A program made the translations under genes and the position numbers. The notes under the pieces were generated by a model. The model worked only from the letters and a program-made list of their open reading frames with translations, was not told the origin of the DNA and did not search any database. From the NCBI GenBank assembly GCA_037178975.1, contig JASJZH010000006.1, positions 9,486,001 to 9,550,000 of the forward strand: DNA of 64,000 nt, read 5' to 3'. Shown piece by piece: positions 1 through 11,082 of the stretch. Positions within the stretch are counted from its first letter, which is position 1. Each line of letters begins with the position of its first letter. Origin of the DNA: Oscheius tipulae (taxonomy: Eukaryota > Nematoda > Chromadorea > Rhabditida > Rhabditidae).

Positions 1-999
1 CCATCGAAGCCGATAATTGATGTTCAAAGCTCTAGGACTCGATTTCATCAAGCTAGGAACAGACGTCATCTCCCGCCAAAACATGAGGTTTGCTTCTTCT
101 TAAGTATAGCAATAGTTTCAATTTAGAAATCCCTCCCTCCACGAACCGAAAACGTAGAGGCTCATTTCGATGCGCTATACAATCAGTTAGTTTCTGTTGG
201 AGCAGACGAAGACAAGAGCCGGACCTCTATGATCTGGAGAGTCGATACTGTGGTCCCGTCGGCTAGAAGCAATCGTTCCAAGTCTCTTACTCGACTCGAT
301 GATCAGATTTTCGACGAGTTCCAAAGGTGAGAATTTTAAACAGTCAGACGATTCGGACAGAACAAAAATCGTACAGGTGGGGTTGTGATATAAACATATT
401 AGACTGACATTGGCAGATTGAGACTTGTACTGGAACAGTGCCGCCATTGGAAAAGTTGACAAAAGTGAAGACGGTTGTAAGTTAGCGATTAGTAGACATT
501 AATAGTATAAGAACTGAGCGACAGGTATGGTTCGAAGAGATCGACAATCAGGGGAAAGCTGAGACGCTTCATGTGAGATAGATTGAGTTGGGCCTAGTTC
601 AAGCAGAAACAGTTTCTGAAAAAGACAGTTTGACAGGAAGAGGCTGAGAGAGCATGCAAAAGAGACTGACTGACATCTAAAAATGACACGCCAGATGGGG
701 AAAACCTAAGTTTTCAAGCACTCACTACACCAAACTCGAGCAAGCAAAGCGATCTGGCAAGAGAAATACATGCGACGAGAGCCGGATCATCTGTCCCGAT
801 ATCCCTTCAGGCTTTAGAGGGCTCCATGATGATCGTCATCGGCCCCTGTCAGCCAGGTAACTCCTGTCCGTTTCTCAATTTATAACTTTTTAGACAGAGG
901 GCTCCACTCTCTGTCGAACAGGCCGCCGAACTCGACATGCTCCTTCCCTCTGTAGGCGTCGTAAAGTCGCGAATCCGACAAATCGAACTGAATAAGTGA
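1..999 (+). CDS. 3' part of an unidentified multi-exon gene
   Basis: The gene runs in from the left edge. Only frame 1 is open at base 1. Supported exons are <1-87, 127-326, 417-476, 525-572, 711-856 and 894-999, with the stop at 997-999. Introns are short and have good donors (gtaagt at 477, gtgaga at 573, gtaact at 857) and acceptors. Exon 2 encodes a polar stretch containing the short peptides MIWRVDTVVP and RLDDQIFDEFQ. The last exon encodes a hydrophilic tail ending in RIRQIELNK. No domain is recognised. One oddity: exon 2 ends in phase 2 but the well-formed exon at 417 starts in phase 0. Either a small exon or splice choice is missed, or exon 3 is read in the other frame and stops at 457-459. 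An aataaa signal lies near 1189. Confidence 0.5.
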
Positions 1000-1224
1000 T
1001 TTTCTTATCCCTACTTACGTATCATGACCCCTCTCCCACAAAAGTTCTACTTTAATACAATGCCTTTCAATACTCAAACCTACGCATCTCGGTGGCTAAT
1101 GCATGTACTCCGGAAAAGTATCAAAATCTATTATCACTTCGTGTCCTCCTAGAAATTAAGTATGCAACTATGTATATACTTCGGGAATGAATAAAAAGTT
1201 GCCAGAAATATATATATTTATTGC

Positions 1225-2632
1225 TTAAGCTTTGTGAGGAAGGACATTGTTGTTGAAAGCGGCTTCTGTGTCATATCGAAGTTTAAAGTCTTCTGCCAGA
1301 CGGCAGACTTTTCCCAGGCAACTGCAGCCGATGGTCACGATGACCAGATTGATTATTTGCTTAAGTTTTCGTTAAGGAACATGAAATATTTCGTACCTGT
1401 AACGCAACAGCGATGCTCAAACTGATATCGACCGTTATCGGCTCATTAGGACTGACAAATTGAGAGGCATCCAGCTCGGGAATGACGTAAGGGATGAGAG
1501 GGAAGAGACCTAAAGTCCTATTGAACTGTTCACCCAAAACTCTTACCAAGAAGGAAAGAGGGGACAGCAAAAAGAATGTTTAATGTAGTGAGTCCGAAAG
1601 AAAAAATGGCATAGCTAAAACTGCCTTTCCGGCAGGCCACGATTCCAGCCAAGGCGGTGATGATGACCGAGGGAGCGTAGAGCAGCTCGACTCCAATAGC
1701 CCATTTGGCTCCTTTCAGGGTCCTGGAGACGCCGAAGCAGAAGATGACAAGGCCGACGAGAGCCTGGAATATACAGTATTCAAACAAATTGATCGCCATC
1801 TATTTCGATCTGTGGCGTTGATGCCAGCGTTTCAGTGTGACCAGCTAACTTTTTTAGTGACAGTGACAGAAAAGGCTCTCAGGTTGTCTTAAGATTATGT
1901 TAAGCAGAGTGATAGAAACTATTTGACAGACAAAATCAGTGGAGGACAGATTGAAATACATTGAAAAGGTCGGTTGACAGAGACAGAATAATTGAAAATG
2001 TGTGAACAACGCTTGTCTAACAAGGACACTTGACAGGAAAGGAGTACAAAAGGATCTGTCAGTTTGGCTCTAGGGTTATCACAAACTGGTACTAACCTGC
2101 ATGATACTGAAAATGTTCAACGAGTCCCAGTTGACGATGCTCGGATCCGGACCTGGAGCCACTGGAATCGGTGGTGGAGGTGGAGGCACCATCATCGTTA
2201 CAGGCATCGCAGATAGCGGACGGACAAAGTCACTCGCCATACCGGGAACTACCGAGGGGGGTCGAGAAACTACCTACGAACCGATTGGAACATTTTGGCA
2301 GTGGACTGACCCTTGGAAAGTAAGGCATCGCGTGATTGCCCTCCATCAAATGTTCTGGCTCTAGTTGTTCCGGACGCGGAAGTGTACTGTAGGATTGGTA
2401 GCGAGACACACCTAAATTCGAAAATTGTAATGTTTTGAAGATAGAGGTAACTACTTCTGCGACACATTACAGCGAACCGGGGGTAAATGAGAAATGCAGA
2501 AAACTGGGTCGGGGTAAAATCAGAACCGCTGTGATCCCCCGCTGGGGCGCATTTTGGTTTTTTTAGATGCCAGATTAGAGGGGGTTGTAAAAATCAGTTT
2601 TTTAGTGGGACTAAAAACTAACCGTTCATCAT
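1225..2632 (-). CDS. Four-transmembrane-segment protein with proline-rich N-terminus
   Basis: Six exons join in phase: 2623-2632, 2311-2411, 2097-2273, 1547-1799, 1397-1509 and 1225-1359. They give about 262 aa from the Met-Met start at 2632. The frame also stays open upstream to a cttcag acceptor at 2710, so the start could be further out. The first ~95 residues are hydrophilic and carry a run of six prolines. Four hydrophobic segments follow, around FQALVGLVIFCFG, LLYAPSVIITALAGIVAC, TTLNILFAVPSFLLG and IINLVIVTIGCSC, and then a short polar tail ending NNNVLPHKA. This resembles MARVEL or tetraspan membrane proteins in layout, but no family motif decides it. A minus-strand aataaa follows the stop, near 1217-1222. 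Confidence 0.7.
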
Positions 2633-3056
2633 GAGATCGCTCTGTCGGCTGGCCGGACGAAGGGTCAAGTGTCCAGCGGCTGCTGAAGCACAACGAATAT
2701 TGGTGGGTACTGAAGACACATTCTGTACTAAGGGCTAGAAAAGACATTTAAATATGGCAATCTGTCATTCTTTTGTGTCATCATACCATTATACCTTTAC
2801 GATATCCTTTCAAAATCTCTAAATTTGCCGAAAACGTAGCAAACAAACTTGTCCTTACATTCTTGTCTTGTCAATCTGTACGGATCATACTCTGTACCAA
2901 AGTTCGTGAGATTATATTAGCCTGATTTTGTCGTACAGTTTTGGTCTATATGTCTACTCTATGATCTATCCTTTGTCTATCTCTCAACCTGTCATTCTAC
3001 ACTGCTTTTTGTCATTTTGCCTTCGTTAGTCTGCCCATTTTCTGAGCTTCTGATGC

Positions 3057-3570
3057 TCAGTCTGTCTTCTTTTCAGTCCCCTGACTACCTTTTTTTTTCT
3101 TTTCAGTCCCCTGACTACCTTGTAATATGAGATATTGGAGTTGCTTCAATAATATCGACATATAAGCTAACAGACAGAACAAAGACATCATGGCACATCG
3201 AAATCTGAAATACTTACGTCTACCCCAAGTAAGCTTCTGCTCCTTGCCGATCTGCATGGCACTTCCTGGACGCAGTGGTTTCGGTGTGGACTGTGAAGCC
3301 GGCGGAGGCTCTGAATCATTTTTAGCTACTATCTGATTCGAAAAAACCATAGACAAAAGGACTGGCTCTAGCAGGACGCAAAGTCTGACTCTTCCTCGAT
3401 ACCGCACCATCAATTGAAGGGGTTGTGGATCGACTTAGAGTGCTGGTCTTGAATGGAGTAAAAACTGCCGAATTCTCTTGTTTCAGCCTCTGTACACCGT
3501 CTTTGTACTTCTTTGGCTCGAACTGCTTGCTGACCGGAGCGGCGGAATCCGTCCAGTCAGGCTGATCCAT
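3057..3570 (-). CDS. Small single-pass membrane protein, hypothetical
   Basis: Two exons, 3403-3570 and 3057-3332, are separated by a 70-nt intron and join in phase 0, giving 147 aa. The start is the first Met after a likely acceptor. The N-terminal ~95 residues are hydrophilic, with K/E-rich and S/T/P-rich parts, and contain GSAMQIGKEQKLTWG. One hydrophobic segment follows (CAMMSLFCLLAYMSILL), then a Lys-rich tail. The tail is encoded by two copies of a 22-bp direct repeat, so its end may have grown by duplication. A 13-nt gtaagtatttcag near 3205-3220 looks like an intron but is too short, so it is read as coding. The family is not recognised. Confidence 0.45.
3069..3120. repeat. Short direct repeat, two 22-bp copies
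   Basis: The 22-bp unit cttttcagtcccctgactac(ct) occurs at 3069-3090 and again, identical, at 3099-3120, separated by eight T residues. It lies inside the predicted C-terminus of the 3057-3570 gene and doubles a Gly-Ser-Gln-Gly-Thr-Glu-Lys-Lys motif there. Confidence 0.9.
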
Positions 3571-4039
3571 GGTTCTGGTAACGGCATAGATATAGTAAAA
3601 ACGAGTAGAAGACATCAGTTGGTGGAGAGGAGGAGAAAGGGATAGTGACAAGGGCGGGTAGGACATTTGACTACTAACAGGGGAGCGAGGTAGTAAACTT
3701 GAAGTTAACGAGATTATAAGGTGCGAATCAAAAAGTATTGGGAACCCGCATACTAATCTTCCTTCGAACTGTAAGGGTAGGGATCCAAAATGCTTTCAGA
3801 TTAAGTAGCTTCATTCACTCTTTTCAAAAGTTTTACAAAGTTCCATATCCGTTATAAACATCCTTTGAAAGCCCGTTTGCTGTCTACCATTATGTCATTT
3901 TGCCGCTTTCAACCTATCGATAGTCTCACAATTTTTCCTGGTATCATGCACTTGTCAGTCAATTTATGCCAAGAACAATACCAAAAGAAAGTTCTACATT
4001 CGAATCCATTCTATTAACCGTCTATGTCTGTCCGTCTGT

Positions 4040-4140
4040 TGTAGCCACGGTCGCAAGGCGTAGCTCCCGCCATAGCTAGTGCGCTGGGCTATGAATCGGA
4101 ACAACCTGGAATCCCCTCGATGATTTTCGGATTGCGGAAT
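4040..4140 (+). repeat. SINE-like tRNA-derived repeat copy
   Basis: This stretch shares the core gcgctgggctatgaatc and a following caac.tgg segment with a second copy at about 25440-25515, inside an intron of a Tyr-rich peptide gene. The shared part resembles the A-box-to-B-box body of a tRNA. This copy has the weaker B-box region. The flanks (3670-4676) hold no convincing gene. Confidence 0.45.
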
Positions 4141-4675
4141 GCGAAGCCACTGTAGATGACTGTCTTTAAAAAAATAAAAATTTATCAAAGGCAGCTAAAC
4201 AATTTCTAAATTCTCGTACGAAACGTTCTACCAGCAGCACCACAGTGCTTTACATAAATGCTCCAGAATAAGGTCTGATACCCATATGTAAGTTACTGGA
4301 GAGCTACTTAATCTTTAGAGATGCACCTTGAAAAGGTGACAAGGTCAAGGAGAAGATTTGAAAGATAAAACTTAAATGTAGCATCGATTTATATGGGCCT
4401 TCCCATAAAAGTCTTATTTTAAACGAAAAGAGGCTAATCTTAATGATAGTAAAAACTATACTGCGGAGGGCTATTATGGGATTGTAGGCAGTGTCTCGCG
4501 GGAGTGGGCATAATGAAGCGAAGGGGGCCTACGGGATGGCCTTCACGAAACAGTGATAGGATAACAGCGATGAACTAGGTTGACCGCACTTGTCTCTATC
4601 TAACCCCCGTCTAAAAAGGGTGCAGCGCTGTGGCTAATCTCTTATAGTTGTGGGTCACTATCCCGCTTCTTACAA

Positions 4676-5260
4676 TCAATTCATGGTAAAAAGCTGACAA
4701 TCGCGAGAGAAGAACGCGAGGGCTGACAGCAGTAATGAGAATGAGATGAGAGAAAGAGAGAAAGTTATTTACGGTCGGGTCGCTAATCTTCATCGGGACC
4801 GACAGATTTAAGGGGGGCAGGAAGTTTTCTTCTTTTTGAATTTCATGCTCCTTGGCCTTCCAAGTTGACTGGGGTTGCAGTTTGCCCAAAGTATCACCAA
4901 AACACCTTCTTTTATCTGAACTTTCAGTCTTTTTCACTCTGTCCTAGATATATGAATCTGCACACAAAAGGAACCTGCGTCACAAAAAACCACGAATGGT
5001 TTGCAAAACACCATTGACTGTGACCTCCACTATTTTCCAGCCAAGATGCTTACGTTAACCATTCTGTTGTAATCCGTATTCACAAGATCTGTGTGACGCG
5101 CGCTGTCAGCAATATGCAAATTCTCACCCGCGACACCACGTAACTCGTACAATTTTGACGATATACTACATATACAATTTGGGTAGGGGATGTCTGAATT
5201 TGATAATGTTTGTGAAGAAACTGTCAACTTCCCACCTTTTATCGTTTTGATTCGGACCAT
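4676..5260 (-). CDS. Possible small gene, hypothetical
   Basis: Three minus-strand exons can be joined in phase 0: 5054-5260, 4773-4943 and 4676-4693 (donors gtaagc and gtaaat; acceptors tatctag and ttgtcag). They give about 131 aa, mostly hydrophilic, with a K/E-rich middle. An in-frame stop four codons upstream of the Met at 5260 fixes the longest start. No domain is recognised. A plus-strand frame at 5190-5429 overlaps the first exon, so only one can be real. The model rests on splice signals and open frame only. Confidence 0.3.
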
Positions 5261-7311
5261 AGAACTAGTTGGTTATGACCACAAAAAGCGTTGTGCTACA
5301 GGCAGTTTTCACTTGAAAGATCATTTGACATTGATATGCACTTTGTCAATTTCTAGTGGTTTCTCGAATATGACCTTCCTTGTTGATACACATTTTGCTC
5401 AACATCTCTCTACTTTTAAAGCGAAATAGCGTCCGTCCGTCACTACGAAACAAATGTCCAGAAGACTTTCGTCAATATTACTTGACTAGAATGCCGTTGT
5501 GGGCATTTTGTACTTTGTGACGGCTATTAGTGACAACTGTTTGAAAGTCAAGTGAATCCAAGTCAGCTGGGAGATGCGTCTCTGGGAGAACGTTGCCCCT
5601 GTCCCGGTGCCTCGACTAGAAGAGCGCCTAACTGTCACTCAAGTTCCAATGGAGCATTAGCTAAGCTTGTATTTTAAATCGCTCGTATAAGTATACATTT
5701 TTGTCAAACTTTATACTCGCAGCTTCCAAGCTTAGATTTGAAAGACCGCTTTGTCAATAAACCGGCTTTAGTTGCTTACATACAGCTTTGCAGACTTCCA
5801 TTTTTGCAAAGATTTCCCATTTTTCGACACGAAAACTTTCCCCCAAGTTACAAAATCAGGTTCCCCATGAATGTTAAGATGTGCGCGTGTTGCTTACCTG
5901 GTCACTGATTCACTTTGATGATTTTTGGTTACCGTCAGAGGGCATCCCGTTCAACATCTACGATACAGATCAACACATAATTTGGTTCTTGTTCCCATTA
6001 CACCCAGTCGTTTTCCTTTTCAGTCAAAAGAGTATAGTAACTCTGGAAGGGCCCCCGCGTACACCACATCGCTCCTTATTCGGCAAACTTAAAAGAGACA
6101 CAGATCATTGCGGATTATCGACTAGTTCTCCTCCTCTTCCCAACCTGCGCAGCTTGATGCGTCATTGAGTATTTCTGGTGGCCGCAAGGGAGATGACCCT
6201 CAATGTTACCCACGCAAGGCTATTTTTTAATTGTATTTTGAATTTTCTTATTGACCAGGTCGATTGGTTAAAAAGCGATCAGTTTTTTTAATACTTCTTG
6301 GTATTGAACGAATCCCTATGAATAACAAGAATATCAAGATGTGCAATTGTGTACAACAAGGAAATTATTGCAGTCAAAGAATAAAGTCAGTAAATTTGTG
6401 ACGAGAGCCAAAAAGGATAAATTTATAGCTATCTTTACTCAAATATAGGTCACGAAACGAAGGTTTTCGGTTGTTAGGTTCCGCCACGAACTTCCTGGTC
6501 TTCCATACTATAATGGATCGTGCCAAACTCAATGTATTGCTACTTAAAATTGCTCAACAACTTTGCTTGAATTTTGATGCAAATTTTGTACGCAATCCTC
6601 CTAATCGAACAGTACGTAATGCAACGGTTTGGCAAGAGCTCTACTGCTCATCAAAAAACGTTGTTTCTTGAACATTCTGTCCTTCTTTGTCTCTCTATTC
6701 AACTTCTTCAAGAAACTTGTTCATGATGAAAGATAGACAATGAGACTATCATGATCTCTCGATGACCATTCAGACGTAGTGACCAAGCCACCACCACTTC
6801 TTTTCTCCAGTGTTGGGTGGTGGCGGGGGACCAAGTTCGTAGAACCCGTTTTGCCTCGACTTTCTTATTGATTCTTGCGACCAGATCAACACAGTTTACT
6901 GTGGAGGCTCGTCCACTTCATCACATGGTCTTCGAGGGCTTTTTTTTATTCCCCCCTTTTTACTTCCGCGTCAGTAGACATCTATTTATCATTGGAACCC
7001 TTAATAGACAGTTTCAAGCAGATTCAATCTTTCGCACGTAGCTTTCCCGCATCCGCACAGTTCTGACCATAGCTCTACAAGTGTAGTCAAAGTATTTCAA
7101 TACAAACTGACGTAGAACCGGCTCCTCTTTGAGACAAAACGGTTGCTTACAGTGTTGACATCACATGCTTGGTTTTTCCCACATACAATCATTTATTGTT
7201 GTTTCTCTTAACTGTAAGAGTCGGTAAAAGAAGCAATTGAGTTCTGAGACAAGTTGTTATTTCCCTCATGCTAAGAGGCTATTGCTATTCATAGGCTCAC
7301 GGAACCCGTTT

Positions 7312-7319
7312 TATATAAG
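7312..7319 (+). promoter_or_regulatory. TATA-box-like motif
   Basis: A perfect TATATAAG lies about 50 bp upstream of a weak open frame starting at 7362. No convincing gene follows, so its use is uncertain. Confidence 0.25.
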
Positions 7320-7715
7320 GAGAGGCATTCCAAACTGAGATCAGACTAGAAACGTTCGTGTTTGGGGATTCTTTACCAAAGAAAGATGATCCCATTTCCG
7401 ATGTTTCGCAAAAGAAAAAGGGTGTTGGTGTTCGAATTCGGGTACCCTCTGGTTTTTTTTTTTGCAGTGAGCCTTTTTAAATGCTCGAGGCTAATAGGGC
7501 TTTATAATAGTAGTAGAGCCATTCTTGTGCAGATTAAGTACACTCAGAATAATCTATTTTATTCATATTTTCAAGCATTTCAGATTTCGAAGTACCTACT
7601 TTTCCACCGGAGGTCGAATAAACAGCGAGTGTTGTTAATTCTTTTCGTTTGAGGGATCATTGGTAACGTGCTTAGATTGAAATCTCAGCTAAGACTCGGA
7701 TTTTGGATTGACTGA

Positions 7716-7741
7716 CTCTCTCTCTCTCTCTCTGTCTCTCT
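7716..7741. repeat. CT dinucleotide microsatellite
   Basis: Nearly pure (CT)n with one interruption, seen directly in the sequence. Confidence 0.9.
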
Positions 7742-7816
7742 GCCTCTTTATCTTCTTGGCTGAATTTTTAAAGCTTACACAATAAAAAGTTGACAGTGAA
7801 TCCCTCATGATCCCAT

Positions 7817-8107
7817 TTATAGGTCTAAAACTATTTTTAGTAAGACTAAAGCTTTTAGGCATTGTTCATAGACATGCTTCCGCTCGATTTTCACAATAAT
7901 TTCTTTTATTGTTTCACTGCCACAGTTACACACCGCCCAGATCCAGTCCATTTGGACATTACCGGGAACAGCTGAGATACTATCTCTCAGCCTCGCGATA
8001 CCATCTTGGTTTTTCTCCTCTTGAAGTTCTCTTTTGTCAGGGTGTTTGCTGCATTCCCTTTTACTTGCACGTTGTACTGTCCGTGCATAGTCTTTGGCCC
8101 AGTTCGT
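7817..8107 (-). other. Coding-like open frame without Met start (exon or transposon relic)
   Basis: A 96-codon frame is open between a stop at about 8111 and the taa at 7817-7819. It is rich in charged residues (core RECSKHPDKRELQEEK) and has a closely spaced Cys pair in AVCNCGSETIKEII. That arrangement recalls Cys-containing C-terminal ends of some LINE proteins, but the match is too weak to name. It lies just upstream of, and opposite to, the receptor gene starting at 8174. It could be an internal exon of an unseen gene or decayed transposon DNA. Confidence 0.3.
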
Positions 8108-8162
8108 CTAACAACTTTTAACTGATCTCTCGTTCTCGCTTAATCGTATCAATTTAGAAAAG

Positions 8163-8173
8163 TTTCAGGCTAA
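8163..8173 (+). promoter_or_regulatory. Possible trans-splice acceptor before receptor start
   Basis: A strong TTTCAG lies five bases upstream of the ATG at 8174 with no in-frame upstream exon seen. That is the usual position of a nematode spliced-leader acceptor. The assignment assumes the organism trans-splices. Confidence 0.35.
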
Positions 8174-10463
8174 ATGAGTTCAAACGTCCGAACAGACTGC
8201 TTTTTCAACTTATCACAGGAGGAACGGATAGACCTGTTCAAGGTTGGTGTATTTTTCTCGATTCTTGTACTAATGAGAAGAGTATGACGTAGTGTCACGT
8301 AGAACCAGCTGGCGATTGTGAGTCTTGAGATAAGAAGAAGAGGTGCGCGTCTTAATTGTGCTACGTTACATCTTTTACGTCACAATACAAAAATAAGCAG
8401 TTGAAACATGATAGCTGAAAAACAGGCATATAGCGAACAGTAGTGGGCACTAATAGTAATTTGTGATCATTGTTGAACTCTTGTAAAAAAAACCTTGATT
8501 GTATTTTCCGGTGAAAACGTTCAGGGTAACACACCTCTCAAACCTATTTTGGGATGATTCTGGATCAACATATAAGCAACTTCAAATCTTACCAGAGAGA
8601 AAGAGAGACAGAAGAAGAAACGACGCACAGGGCCAGAAAGCGAAGAAGTAGCCTAAAAACCTATTAATGGTTTCAGCGAAGACAAGGACTCCGACTTGAA
8701 AATGTCTACCGTTCCTATTTCGGTTGGATGATGCTTCCATTAGCTCTTGTAGCTACAATCGTCACAGTCCTGTTTATCGCCACTGTCTACAAAGTAAAAA
8801 TTCAGAACACATTCTGTTAAACGATACTTTTAAGTCCATCAAAGCCCGACGAGTCAGCAGGAAATGCTACATTCTTATTTTGAATCGTTCTATTGGAGAT
8901 TTGCTGAGTTGTGTGTCTGCTCTAGCAGCATGTGGATATGTTTTATTGGCTCATGATGTCAAGTAAGTAGTGGGTCTCACTCAAAATGTCAAAATTCTAG
9001 TCGTGACATGGTCGGATTGATAGAATCCTTCTTCATCGGCTCGTTCTGGTCTGCCATGGTTTCCTACGTTGCTCTCTCTATTCTCAAGGTAAGACAAAAA
9101 GTCACTACAGGATACACTCTGCATAGACGATAAGGTGCGGTTAAAAATTTCTTGTTGTAGAGAGGGTATAGATGGGAAAATCTTGTAGCCAAGGTGTAGC
9201 TCTGGTTGCCGAAGTTTTACGAGTATAGAACTGTCGAGTTACCAAGTGGTAAAGAGTGGAAAATTCATGACTATAGATACAACACGAGCGAAAGTTTGTC
9301 TGGTTAGAAACATGGAGAATATCTTGAATTTAGTAAAGATAAGAATTTGGCAAACTATACAGACGAAACGGGTCAAAAAACTGGGTAACTTACTTACACA
9401 AGGAGAGTATACTCAACCTTATGATGTCCTTAATTGAGTGTAGGGTACTTCGCTACTCTCCCTTTTCAGTTATTCGCTGTCTGGAAACCTTTCCACTATC
9501 GCAAATGGTTCACCATGAAGCGTTGTGTCTACCTGATCGTATTCAGCTGGATCATGTTTGTAATTATGATCAGTTACACACTTGGAATCAACGCCCTAGT
9601 GAAAATCCCTGCCCTGAATGAATGGTCAGGCTGCAAGCTAGAAACATGTCTTCGGCAGATGTATAGGTACCGCTATTTTGCGTATACAGCTTTAAATACA
9701 ACTTCAGGTATCGTAACTTGAGCACAGTTATCGTCTACTTCTTAACCATCATCGTCTTTGCTGTCACAGGTAAAATGACTCATTTTTGCTCAAAACATGC
9801 ACTTTCAGTTGTTCTGATTCGTCGAGCTCAGCGATTTGTTGACTCCTTTAAGAAACGAGCCAGTAAGTCTTCGGACGGAGGCAAGATTCAAAGAGTACGC
9901 TTTCCCCTCTGGAAATTGGCCATCAACGTGGCCACCTTCGCCGGTCTCTACCTGTTCTACGTAATTTGGTAACCAAGCCGGATTCTCGTTAAAAATAGCC
10001 TTCCAGGTGTGTTGGTCTTCTCATCAACAGGGATCAGTGTTTCTTCCAAAGGAATCTGGCCGAAATGATGCGTTTGCTGTCAGTGGTACGATGTGCACTG
10101 GTACTGAGAATCGTGGTGGATCCTATTCTCACTTACATCACAGACTTCCAGGTAAGAATACCTTGTTTTCCTCTTTTAAGTGTCTGTCACTTTTGTGTCT
10201 GTAGAAAAGATGAGTCTGAGGAACCCGGGCTTTTGATGGTTTTTTTCCGTTTGATACTACACCTAAAAGTTGTAATTCTTTCTATTCAGCTGCGGCGAAT
10301 GCTCCTAACAATGCTCGGATGCACGAAGAAGATAGCACCTGAGGGATCTGGTCGTGCATTTGCCAAGACGAGCGAGTACAATTCCTCAACAGCTGAAACC
10401 TCTGCTGGCCATATTGATAGAGTTAACCGTAGTCAAACTGTGAACTCGTCAACCGATACTTAA
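8174..10463 (+). CDS. Seven-transmembrane receptor (rhodopsin-like GPCR, nematode type)
   Basis: Nine exons join in phase throughout: 8174-8242, 8677-8793, 8835-8962, 9001-9088, 9470-9666, 9708-9769, 9809-9968, 10007-10151 and 10290-10463, giving 379 aa. Exon by exon the hydrophobic segments are: TM1 (WMMLPLALVATIVTVLFIA), TM2 (YILILNRSIGDLLSCVSA, with the LNRSIGDLL pattern typical of TM2), TM3 in exon 4, TM4 after VWKPFHYRKWFTMK, TM5 and TM6 in exons 6-7, and TM7 in exon 8 with DPILTY in place of NPxxY. The tail is Ser/Thr-rich. Cys residues in the second extracellular loop fit the family. Ligand and subfamily are unknown. Function is inferred from topology only. Confidence 0.85.
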
Positions 10464-11021
10464 TTTAAAGATAATCCCCGTCAAAACCCTTCCTTTACAG
10501 GTTTGAACGAGTCTCGAAACTTGGCTCATCATTATTAACACCGTTCAAATGATCTCGTGGTATATCCCAACAGTCTAGTGTGTGAAGATTAAAATAATTT
10601 TTTTTATAATTCTTTTGTGTCTTTACCGTAAGGATCTATTCAAGTGCTTCAGTACAAGTAATACTTGCTTTTCGCTCTGAAACTAATCAGCTGTTCCGCA
10701 TTTTTTGTTGAAGAGATCGAACTGAGTCCGGAAAAAACAAGTTTCCATGTTGTTTTGACATTTCTCGATGTAAAAGTTGTACCTGAATCAATCTCTATGT
10801 CTTGGTTTAGCATTCTTTTGTGCTCGACGATTTCTCCATTCCTTTTTCTGCTTTCACTCTTTTTCAACTCGTTACAAGAGGAGTGAATAAATCTTTAGCT
10901 TTTAGGGAAAATGATAGTGTCTTTATGCTAAAAACATGTGGAGCGCTCTTGTTGAATAGAAGTGTGATGAGAAAAAAACTAGCGTTTTATCACTCTCGAT
11001 AGGTCTTCATTATTAAAAAAA
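10464..11021. other. Non-coding spacer
   Basis: This is A/T-rich sequence with overlapping short frames on both strands (for example 10649-10867 minus and 10665-10886 plus). None has splice support or family similarity. T-rich runs near 10598-10610 may belong to the 3' end of the upstream receptor gene. Confidence 0.6.
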
Positions 11022-11082
11022 TTGGAGAAGGGGGGGAAATGTGCTAAAATCTTACAATTTGCTGTTGCAGCTCCTGAACCTG

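Larger units (their letters stand above)
5262..7816. other. About 2.5 kb without a convincing gene
   Basis: Several short open frames occur, none with family signature or consistent splicing. A plus-strand frame around 5556-5660 (peptide core SWEMRLWENVAP, stop after VPMEH) looks coding-like and might be an isolated terminal exon. A TATATAAG box lies at 7312-7319, just upstream of a weak frame starting at 7362. A CT-rich microsatellite covers about 7716-7741. Confidence 0.5.

Noticed and set aside
3205-3220. gtaagtatttcag as an intron in the 3057-3570 gene
   Set aside because: At 13 nt it is far below any plausible intron length, and the frame is open through it.
5881-6168. 95-codon plus-strand frame from a GTG
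   Set aside because: No splice support, no family similarity, odd composition.
6471-7066. Overlapping plus-strand frames at 6471-6671, 6817-7041 and 6875-7066
   Set aside because: Short, mutually overlapping, no motif or splice context.
7362-7652. Plus-strand frame downstream of a TATA motif
   Set aside because: Runs through a poly-T tract and has no recognisable features; kept only as a note.
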